DNA of 64,000 nucleotides from Ecytonucleospora hepatopenaei (Eukaryota; Microsporidia; Enterocytozoonidae): NCBI GenBank assembly GCA_026692725.1, contig JAPMUG010000001.1, positions 62,001 to 126,000 of the forward strand, read 5' to 3'. Shown piece by piece: positions 57,292 to 64,000 of this stretch (position 1 is its first letter; each line of letters starts with the position of its first letter). The notes under the pieces were generated by a model. It saw only the letters and a program-made list of their open reading frames with translations, ran no database searches and was not told where the DNA came from. The position numbers and the translations under genes were made by a program.

Positions 57292-59061
57292 ATGCACTCT
57301 AACTCTAACTCTAACTCCAGTAGTGATAAACACAGTGCAGAAGAGTCTAAACACGCCTTTGTCCTGACAGGACCAGATGGAAAAGCTTTGAACTTTGCTG
57401 AAATTTCTTCCAGTGAATCAGAAAGTGACGATGTTGCCATAAAAAACGACAAAGTTTTAATTAGCAGCGTTGAACTTAAAAATGGCAGTGGAATTTCTCT
57501 ACGCACAGAAACACCATTTTTTGATTTTTCAAGCATAAAAAATGAAATAAGCATAAATGATTTGTTTGAAAAAGAAAATTCAAACAAAACCCTTAAGATA
57601 GATTGCACAAATGATTTGTATGGGTTTATACTTTCAGAGTATCTTTCCAATAAATTTAAAGCACCGGTATATGATGCATTGCGTAAAGAGGTTGATAGCT
57701 GTTTGGAAGAGGAAGCAAGTAGTGTAAAGCTTAATTTTATAATCGCTAAGAAGGAAAAAACAATGCAGGAAAAACTGCAGGATATTCAAAACAAAAGACA
57801 CTCTGTGCTTGAAGATGCAAAATTGCTGTTTAATAAAGTTACCTTGGATAAGGTTCCTTTGTTTACAAAAGAACTCAAGGAACTTAAATTTGAAACAATC
57901 GATGAAATGAAAGAATTGGCTTCTTTTGTATTTGGCAAAGTTATAGCAGAAAAGAATTTTGTGGCAACTTACACCAAAATGGTTTATTTGCTAAAAAAAG
58001 ATTTTAAGTGTGAAGAAGAAAAGGCGTTAAATAAAGAGCAAACCTGCTTTTTTGGAACACTACTAAAGTTGATGTACAAGAAAATCAATGAAAAACACAA
58101 TTTTAACCAGAGCAAAGTCTTAACCAGGGATAACAAGAAAGAAGCAGAAATCGAGGCAGAAATTGAAAATGCGGAATTGGTTAGAAAAACAAAAAGAAAC
58201 CAAGCACTGGGTGCAATTGCATTTTGTGTAAGAATGTACATTGACACTGTTACGGGTGTTGCAAACGTAAAAAAAGCCGTTGACATTTTGACGCAAACTT
58301 CCTCAGGAGAAAACGTAGAACTTGTGTGTGAGATTTTGAATCTCGGTGCTGTTTATCTTAACGTAAAACACAAAGAACTTGTAAAGAGTGCTTTTAATTT
58401 TGTTAAAGAAAACAACAAATTTGGACCAAGAATAGAAATCATTGTTGAACAGACAGAAGAAAAGCTACATGTTTTGGCGGCTGATGAAAATAGTACAAAG
58501 CCAGGAAATAGTTTTGCAAGCATGTTTTCTGTCAGAAAATCAGCTGCACCTAAAAAAGAAGTGGAAAAAACAGAAGACCAGAAAATTGTTGAATACTTTG
58601 ATAAAGAGGTTTTGCCCGACATTTCGTCCTGTCACGACGCATACGATCTTGATGACGTAAAAGACGTGATTTACAACGGGTTAAAAAAATTCGATCCTTC
58701 CAAATTTATGTTCAATTTTTTTGTTTTTGCAGTGACAGAGTATAAAAATGGAAAGAAACTTTGTGACATGTATTCTTTGATTTTAAAAGATGATATAAAA
58801 GAAGTTTTTACTCCTCTTCAAAAAGTACGTCAGGATCTAACGATGCACTATATTGATTATCCAAACAGTAAAATACAATACCCTGAAATGCTCTGCCATG
58901 TTTTATCCACGGGAAATATTACGCGAGAACAGTTTAATGAACTGCAAGTTCCTGATTATGAAAACAAGATAAAAGAACTGGTACACAAATGGCAAGGTGA
59001 AGGAGATGAAAGATTGCAACGTATATTTACAGAATCTGAAATAGAAAAAATAACCATGTAA
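57292..59061 (+). CDS. Translation initiation factor eIF4G-like (MIF4G plus MA3-like)
   Basis: The open frame extends to a TTG at 57271, but TTCACCCTAC-ATG places the start at 57292 (589 aa). Residues ~20-50 are Ser-rich. Residues ~150-400 are helical repeats of MIF4G type (TFETIDEMKELASFVFGKVIAEKNF, LLKKDFKCEEEKA, RNQALGAIAFCVRMYI). Residues ~430-580 look like a second HEAT-like domain of MA3 type (YNGLKKFDPSKFMFNFFVFAVTEY). eIF4G scaffolds eIF4A and eIF4E. Confidence 0.68.
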   Translation: MHSNSNSNSSSDKHSAEESKHAFVLTGPDGKALNFAEISSSESESDDVAIKNDKVLISSVELKNGSGISLRTETPFFDFSSIKNEISINDLFEKENSNKTLKIDCTNDLYGFILSEYLSNKFKAPVYDALRKEVDSCLEEEASSVKLNFIIAKKEKTMQEKLQDIQNKRHSVLEDAKLLFNKVTLDKVPLFTKELKELKFETIDEMKELASFVFGKVIAEKNFVATYTKMVYLLKKDFKCEEEKALNKEQTCFFGTLLKLMYKKINEKHNFNQSKVLTRDNKKEAEIEAEIENAELVRKTKRNQALGAIAFCVRMYIDTVTGVANVKKAVDILTQTSSGENVELVCEILNLGAVYLNVKHKELVKSAFNFVKENNKFGPRIEIIVEQTEEKLHVLAADENSTKPGNSFASMFSVRKSAAPKKEVEKTEDQKIVEYFDKEVLPDISSCHDAYDLDDVKDVIYNGLKKFDPSKFMFNFFVFAVTEYKNGKKLCDMYSLILKDDIKEVFTPLQKVRQDLTMHYIDYPNSKIQYPEMLCHVLSTGNITREQFNELQVPDYENKIKELVHKWQGEGDERLQRIFTESEIEKITM

Positions 59062-59091
59062 ACACGTGTTAGATTTAATAGACTGAATAAA

Positions 59092-59778
59092 TTATTTAAT
59101 GATTTTATAGCCAACCATTAGTAAAAATATGCCACAGGTACAGTATAAAAAGCTATAAAAACGACTTTTGTTTTTTGCTCTTTGACTTGCAGAATGCAGC
59201 TCATTACGTGCATTTGCTGTTTCTTCTTCTTGTTCTGTAAGTTTTATAAGAATTCCGTCAATTAACTCCTCATCATTTTCCACTGTTTGTTGGATGTATT
59301 TGTTGATTTCTGCGATTTCCTGAACATCTTCGTAAATTTGATCGAGTTTGTTAGATTTTCTTACACTCTCATAAACTCGTGCATCAGAATATTTGCTAAA
59401 ATATTTTAGCTTGGAATTGACATAAACCTGTGATATTTCCTTAGGAAGAGGAATTTGCTGGATTAACGTGTCTATTTCTATTATATTTTTGTTAATTACT
59501 GCGGCAAGTTCATTTTTAGAATATTTAGACAATGAAGATAGCATTTCTTCTTTATTGGAAATTTCATTGATATTTTCAGTTGAACAATCACTCACACTAT
59601 TTATATTAGAATCAAAATTAACTATCGTTTGATCATTAAAAGAAGTGTTGTTTTTAAGTATATTTCCGTGTAAATTATTTTCACTAAATTTCTTTAAACT
59701 ACCATCTGTATAGTTATCAATTAATAAACTCAATTCGAAAACCTTGTTTTCAATATCATTTAAAACTAACTGGTCCAT
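59092..59778 (-). CDS. Syntaxin-like t-SNARE, 228 aa, Asp at the zero layer
   Basis: The C-terminus is a membrane anchor (FYSFLYCTCGIFLLMVGYKII) preceded by a SNARE helix: EINKYIQQTVENDEELIDGILIKLTEQEEETANARNELHSASQ. Aligned to syntaxins (LVESQGEMID), the central Gln of Q-SNAREs is Asp (VENDEELID). The N-terminus is polar. A Qa/Qb SNARE, possibly ER/Golgi (Ufe1/Sed5-like). Family call from layer pattern and anchor. Confidence 0.7.
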   Translation of the reverse strand: MDQLVLNDIENKVFELSLLIDNYTDGSLKKFSENNLHGNILKNNTSFNDQTIVNFDSNINSVSDCSTENINEISNKEEMLSSLSKYSKNELAAVINKNIIEIDTLIQQIPLPKEISQVYVNSKLKYFSKYSDARVYESVRKSNKLDQIYEDVQEIAEINKYIQQTVENDEELIDGILIKLTEQEEETANARNELHSASQRAKNKSRFYSFLYCTCGIFLLMVGYKIIK

Positions 59779-60369
59779 GACAAATGTTTATTTCTGTTTC
59801 AAGGAATGCCCTTATTTTTATGTTTCTAACTTTTGTTTGTCAAAAGAATAAATTGAAATAATTTGTAAATTACTGATATATGGGAAGAGTCACAATTAAA
59901 TTATAAAACATGCATAATAGTATGTGAATTAGGGCGCACACTAAAAAAATAAACAAACCAAAAATAAAATTTCCATTTTTATAATTGTGCAATTTTTAAA
60001 AATTTAATTTTTTATATAATTTTAAGACTTTATTTTAATTTTTATAGTCAATGAGTTTTTGGTTACGATTATTTTATTTGTTTACATTGTATTTATTTTT
60101 CAAAAAAATAATAAACAAGAAACAAAAAAACAGAATACAAATTAGTAAATTAAATAAAAATTTTAAATAAACAGAAATTTTTTTACCCCTAAATATATCC
60201 TTTTTTAACAAGAAGTTTTTAAAAAAACTGCCTATTTATAGGCACTTTTTTTAGGGGCAAAAATTACTATCTTAGAAAGTTTTAAAACAATATTATGTTT
60301 TATTAAATAATTTTAATCAGGGAATTTTATTTTTTTCATAAAAAAACAATGCTTTAAAAAAATTTTGTT
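59779..60369. other. Spacer holding the presumed left end of the hAT element
   Basis: 591 bp, AT-rich, without a coding frame. It contains the CCCCTAAA/TTTAGGGG inverted pair (60186-60257), a GCCTATTTATAGGC palindrome at 60230-60243 and the start of the candidate TIR at 60252. Nothing else stands out. Confidence 0.6.
60186..60257. repeat. Nested inverted repeats at the left end of the hAT element
   Basis: CCCCTAAA (60186-60193) pairs with TTTAGGGG (60250-60257), and the interval contains the 14-bp palindrome GCCTATTTATAGGC (60230-60243). Confidence 0.75.
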
Positions 60370-61749
60370 TCAAAATTTATTGTATTTTATAAAGAAAAAT
60401 TTTTCAATATTTTCTACATTAAAATTTCTATTATCTCTGAGCATGTCTTTTAACATACTAAAAGACCTTTCTACCGCTGCTCCTGTCGCAGGTAGTGACA
60501 AAACATTGTTTTGATTTTCATTTATTAAATTATCATCTAATATATACGCGTTTAAAAAATGTTTTTTAATTCTTTTTTGAATGTATGATGTAAGATCAAT
60601 TTTATCATCATTAAACCTTAACTTTTTAATTAAATTTATACTTTCTAAAATACTAAAATCATTTTTTTCCGTATAAATTATGATTTTACTAAAAAAACCA
60701 TAATTTTTGACAATATATGAAATGTCATTAAATATTGTTTTTTTATTAATCAAAACCATACATTCTTTGTATGTTTCTGATTTTACATTTTTAAAATCAT
60801 TTAATATAGTTCGTATTTGATCAAAAAATTTTTTTAAAAAAATTAAAAAATCAATACATTTCCCCCAACGTGTTTCACATGGCTTTTGAAATGGTCCCAG
60901 GCTCCTAAAAGACAGACACAAACTTTTATTATATCCTAGAAGAATATTTATTTTTTTGATCAACTGATCAACATCATGAAATTTTTTCATAATATAAGTC
61001 ACACAGTTGTGCAAAAGGTGACTTATACATGTAAAATGCATGATGTGCGGATATTTTTCATGCAAATCATTATAAAATGCAATATTATATTTGACCGCAT
61101 CAGTGATTAAAAGATACAAATTTTGATAGCTTAATTTGTATTTTTTGATTAAAGTATCAATAACTTCATGAACCATGTTTTTATTAGATGTTTTTATTGT
61201 ATAAAAACTTCCTAATAAATATTCTTTACCTGGATTTTTGATCAGTCCTATTAAAACATTCCAAAATTTGTATGTTTTAATAGGACTTTCATCAAAAATA
61301 AGATAAAAAGGTTCATTTTTAATTAAATTTATTAGTTTTTCTTGCTCATTATTATATAAATATTCAATTTGTGATCTAACAAATGTTTCACTGACAGTTG
61401 TGCCAGTTAACTCAAACAACATTTTATTAAAATCATTATTTTTTAATTTATGTAAAGGAATGTCTGATCTTAACATTCCTTTACATAATATTTCCGCTAT
61501 TGATTTTTTTGTTTTTTTTTGATCATATAAAATAACACCTTGTTTATCGTCACAAATATTGTTAAATGCATTTTTTTCATGTTTTTTTGTATTAATGTGT
61601 TGTTTGAGTTTAAATCTTGATTTACATTTTATAACATCTTTGCAATGTAAACAAAAAACGTTAAAATTTTCATTAATAACAAATATTTCTTCATAATCTT
61701 TAATTATTTTTTTTAATTTACTTTTTATCTTTTTATGTGATCTTTTCAT
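60370..61749 (-). CDS. hAT-family transposase, 459 aa, intact
   Basis: The N-terminus has a C2H2/BED-like zinc finger (CLHCKDVIKCKSRFKLKQHINTKKH, residues ~32-57). The catalytic fold follows: FYLIFDESP (first Asp), LLITDAVKYNIAF (second Asp), CISHLLHNCV, CETRWGKCIDFL (TRW motif), and the C-terminal hAT block LPATGAAVERSFSMLKDMLRDNR with the catalytic Glu. All hAT landmarks are present in one uninterrupted frame, so recent activity is possible. It cuts and pastes the element (family knowledge). Confidence 0.88.
   Translation of the reverse strand: MKRSHKKIKSKLKKIIKDYEEIFVINENFNVFCLHCKDVIKCKSRFKLKQHINTKKHEKNAFNNICDDKQGVILYDQKKTKKSIAEILCKGMLRSDIPLHKLKNNDFNKMLFELTGTTVSETFVRSQIEYLYNNEQEKLINLIKNEPFYLIFDESPIKTYKFWNVLIGLIKNPGKEYLLGSFYTIKTSNKNMVHEVIDTLIKKYKLSYQNLYLLITDAVKYNIAFYNDLHEKYPHIMHFTCISHLLHNCVTYIMKKFHDVDQLIKKINILLGYNKSLCLSFRSLGPFQKPCETRWGKCIDFLIFLKKFFDQIRTILNDFKNVKSETYKECMVLINKKTIFNDISYIVKNYGFFSKIIIYTEKNDFSILESINLIKKLRFNDDKIDLTSYIQKRIKKHFLNAYILDDNLINENQNNVLSLPATGAAVERSFSMLKDMLRDNRNFNVENIEKFFFIKYNKF
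61448..61488. repeat. 16-bp perfect inverted repeat inside the transposase gene
   Basis: Arms 61448-61463 and 61473-61488 (core GTAAAGGAATGT / ACATTCCTTTAC) with a 9-nt loop. Confidence 0.9.
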
Positions 61750-61993
61750 TGTATTTATATTTTTTAAAAATTTTTAAAAATTAATGAATATATAAGGAGA
61801 AAGTTTAAAATTTAAAAAAATCAATTTAATTTTAAAAAATAACTAAACATGTAAATTTAGATATAAATCTAGATCTTTAGATGATAATTTAGTTTTTTTT
61901 GTTTTTGTTTGCCCCCTAATGTGAATATATTATACATAGAATGATAATCGTAAGAACATAGTCAAACAAGTACTTGTAGTTTTAAAAAAGTAA

Positions 61994-62066
61994 GCCTCTT
62001 TGGCGCAATGGCTAGCGCGTATGATTTCTAATCCTGAGGTTGTGGGTTCGAGTCCCACAAGAGGTG
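61994..62066 (+). tRNA. tRNA-Arg (anticodon UCU)
   Basis: 73-nt cloverleaf without intron. Acceptor GCCTCTT pairs AAGAGGT (one G-U), D-arm GCGC/GCGC, anticodon loop TTTCTAA with TCT at 62027-62029, T-arm GTGGG-TTCGAGT-CCCAC, discriminator G. The anticodon stem has one T-C mismatch and one G-U. A- and B-box sequences are good and a T-run terminator follows at once. Confidence 0.95.
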
Positions 62067-62575
62067 TTTTTTTAATCGTGTAAGTTGTATTTGTTTTATT
62101 TTTCTGTTTTATTTTTTAATATATTTAAATGCAAACTTTTATTTAAATTATTTGAATTTTTATTTTTAACCTGATAATTTTTGTTTGAAGAATATTGTTT
62201 ATATAAAAGTAACTCTTTTAAAAATTTCTTTTTTAAAAAAGATGTGTAATTTTAACGTTTATATAAAAGCAGCTGCACTATTAATATGTTGTTGTATTTT
62301 TAGTTTTATATTAAATTTAAAAAATTTAATAATTGATTTGTATTTAATTAATAAACCATTGCAATAAATTCTATTGATAATTTATTTTGCTTATTTTATG
62401 TTTATAATTTATGCTAATGTTATTTCAATATTAAATAATCTGTAAAATATGAAATTGTCACAATAAACTATAGTTAAAAATTATTAAAATAACTGATAAT
62501 AAAACTACTAATAAATATTTCCAATCATACTAATCAAAAGTATTGCATGTTTGTAATGAAATAGTAAATATTATT
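62067..62575. other. Spacer downstream of the tRNA
   Basis: 509 bp, AT-rich. A T7 stretch right after the tRNA is a likely polymerase III terminator. A short hydrophobic frame starting with TTG (62185-62367; first ATG gives ~41 aa) is not convincing. Nothing else is seen. Confidence 0.6.
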
Positions 62576-64000
62576 TTAATAGTTTTCATTGCAAATGTTA
62601 TCTATCATGCCTAAAACACTTTCAGAATCTTGGTTTACATCTTTGCGTATTAAATCTTGTTGTTTTTTATTCATAAATTGATATTCTAACAACACTTGTT
62701 TGTATACAGCATCCTTTTCTTGTTCCATTTTAAGTTCATCCCCCATTAAAAAATTGTCTGGATTTAATCCAAGTGTATTTGTTAAACTATCACAAATTTT
62801 ATTGTATAAACTGCTAAAGTTTTCATTAACTTTGATCATTTTTATTTCAAATTGATTGTTTTTCATAATAATTTTGTTATTTCTTTTTAAATAGGAAGTT
62901 ACTGCATAACAACTTAATTGCGTGTTAATTTCTAATAACTTGGTGAGGTGTGTGTTTTTATTAGTTACCTCTAAAACTGGTGCAAAAGTATACACATAAA
63001 TTTTACCTTCTTTATTTGTAGAAATAAAAAACAAATTTTCTTCTTCAATTATTGCTGAAATGTTAGTTATTTCTTTAATTGGCATGGTATTTGCAATAAA
63101 TGTCAATTTTAATGGATTTTCTGGCCTTAAAAAATATAAATGCATACCATTAAAAAGATCACCAAAAATTATCATATTTCTTATCACCAACAATTTTTGT
63201 ATAGATAAACCTGCTTCTAATCTTCCTACGGCTCCAAATTCACCAGCAGAAACTTCATATGCCATCAATCTGGTATTTACTCCTGCTACTACCAAAACAT
63301 CATTTAATGTGTATGAATCTTTTTTTATTTGTTTGTAAAAAACATCAATTGTGGTAATTGCAAATTTTACATGCTCTTCACACAAAAACTTTAATTTTTT
63401 GCTTTGAATTTCATTTTTCTCGGCAACCACCGTTTGAACTGCAAAAAGCATTAGTTTGCTACTTGTGCAGATTTCTTCTGATTTTACACTTACAACGCTA
63501 ACAACAACATATTTTTCACAAATAATTTTAAAATCTGCAACATACTCATCCTCATTAAAAAATATACTATCAAAAACATTCAGATCCTGATCATATAAAA
63601 CCATTGAAAATCTTTTTGTAACTCCTAACAGGGCTGTTTTAAAATTGTCTTTGTGTGGCTCGATCCTTTCTGTCACTGCTTTGTTATCATCTGTTGTTCT
63701 GTGTACAACTGGAATAAAAGGTATGTGTCTAAAAGGCACATTTTTTGTTTTTATGCCTATGTTAAAATAAATGCTTTGCTTTAAGTCTATCTGTTCAACA
63801 TCTTCTTCTACGCCCTGCTCTATGTATACTTTGACATCATTTGTTTTTATGTTTAATTTATCCGTGTTTTTCTTTTCCTTTTCTTTTTTAATTTTGCATA
63901 AATTATTGCATAATTTTATTTTTGAAACAAACAAATTTTGATTTTTAAGGTTATTTTCAATTTTAATTTTGCCAAGTTCATTATTGCAAAGAACAAAAAC
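62576..64000 (-). CDS. CFT1/CPSF160-like protein, C-terminal part (5' end outside window)
   Basis: The frame has no stop up to the window edge (no ATG start; a TTG at 63934 is not used), so the start lies beyond 64000. Pattern of the CPSF-A C-terminal propeller: VVAGVNTRLMAYEVSAGEFGAVG, IQKLLVIRNMIIFGDLFNGMHLYFLRPENPLKLTFIA, NLFFISTNKEGKIYVYTFAP, and a helical C-terminus (EYQFMNKKQQDLIRKDVNQ). Cft1 is a subunit of the mRNA cleavage and polyadenylation factor. DDB1 and Rse1 share the domain and are alternatives. Confidence 0.68.
   Translation of the reverse strand, partial: VFVLCNNELGKIKIENNLKNQNLFVSKIKLCNNLCKIKKEKEKKNTDKLNIKTNDVKVYIEQGVEEDVEQIDLKQSIYFNIGIKTKNVPFRHIPFIPVVHRTTDDNKAVTERIEPHKDNFKTALLGVTKRFSMVLYDQDLNVFDSIFFNEDEYVADFKIICEKYVVVSVVSVKSEEICTSSKLMLFAVQTVVAEKNEIQSKKLKFLCEEHVKFAITTIDVFYKQIKKDSYTLNDVLVVAGVNTRLMAYEVSAGEFGAVGRLEAGLSIQKLLVIRNMIIFGDLFNGMHLYFLRPENPLKLTFIANTMPIKEITNISAIIEEENLFFISTNKEGKIYVYTFAPVLEVTNKNTHLTKLLEINTQLSCYAVTSYLKRNNKIIMKNNQFEIKMIKVNENFSSLYNKICDSLTNTLGLNPDNFLMGDELKMEQEKDAVYKQVLLEYQFMNKKQQDLIRKDVNQDSESVLGMIDNICNENY

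Larger units (their letters stand above)
60252..61918 (-). mobile_element. hAT-type DNA transposon candidate, ~1.67 kb
   Basis: Encloses one intact transposase gene. Candidate imperfect terminal inverted repeats: TAGGGGCAAAAATT at 60252-60265 and, reverse-complemented at 61902-61918, TTAGGGGGCAAACAAAAA. No matching 8-bp target duplication is visible next to these ends, so exact borders are uncertain. Confidence 0.55.

Noticed and set aside
60244..61927. 8-bp target-site duplication of the hAT element
   Set aside because: The bases next to the candidate TIRs (ACTTTTTT on the left, ATGTGAAT on the right) do not match.
62185..62367. Small hydrophobic protein downstream of the tRNA
   Set aside because: It starts at TTG, the first ATG leaves ~41 aa and there is no promoter motif or similarity.

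Overview
The window looks like a microsporidian nuclear genome. It is very AT-rich (clearly above 70% by eye). Genes are densely packed on both strands with no introns that I can see. Intergenic gaps are mostly 50-300 bp. Many start codons sit 0-15 nt downstream of a CCC-containing motif (typically TACCCTTATG or TTTACCCATG), the start-proximal signal known from Nosema and Encephalitozoon. Core eukaryotic proteins are recognisable but divergent and often shortened.

Layout. 1-5.7 kb: the 3' end of threonyl-tRNA synthetase, an unknown secreted protein and a P5-type ATPase. 5.9-14.7 kb: a run of lineage-specific proteins, nearly all with an N-terminal hydrophobic leader and many Lys/Glu/Asn-rich; one (971 aa) has long K/Q, K/S, Ser/Asn repeats and a Cys-rich tail. 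14.8-26.9 kb: core genes for eL37, a DOP1-like protein, a monothiol glutaredoxin, a Tma20/MCT-1 PUA protein, two 20S proteasome subunits and histidyl-tRNA synthetase (split by a frameshift), plus one large secreted unknown.

26.6-38.6 kb is a compositionally distinct block. Its spacers are simple ATAAT/ATA repeats, including a ~475-bp pentanucleotide array. Its genes are uL22, APC11, cysteinyl-tRNA synthetase, a degenerate ubiquitin-eL40 fusion, a dsRBD-like protein, a Mei2-like RRM protein, a zinc-ribbon protein, an ssSPT-like membrane protein and V-ATPase subunit c. Several of them combine a comparatively GC-rich conserved core with Asn-encoding microsatellite inserts. The composition appears to change inside PSMB1 on the left and inside the V-ATPase c gene on the right.

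38.8-51.2 kb is the most striking region: a head-to-tail array of 11 genes for one divergent family of ~310-340-aa secreted proteins. The central members share FGYFYGCF, MEPC, a CxCxxC cluster and a YLLHL-type helix. Six copies are intact and five are broken by frameshifts, a nonsense codon or a lost start. Most 3' copies share an upstream AATC(A)n element at near-fixed distance from CCCT-ATG. I do not recognise the family; it looks like an expanding and decaying host-interaction or surface family.

51.3-59.8 kb returns to core genes: SPB1, eIF5, a DUF155/RMD1-like protein, a Tah18-like reductase, an AHA1-like co-chaperone, eIF4G and a SNARE. 60.2-61.9 kb carries an intact hAT-type transposase with possible terminal inverted repeats. 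A tRNA-Arg(UCU) and the 3' part of a CFT1/CPSF160-like gene end the window.

All functional names rest on motif recognition by eye. No alignment or database search was possible.
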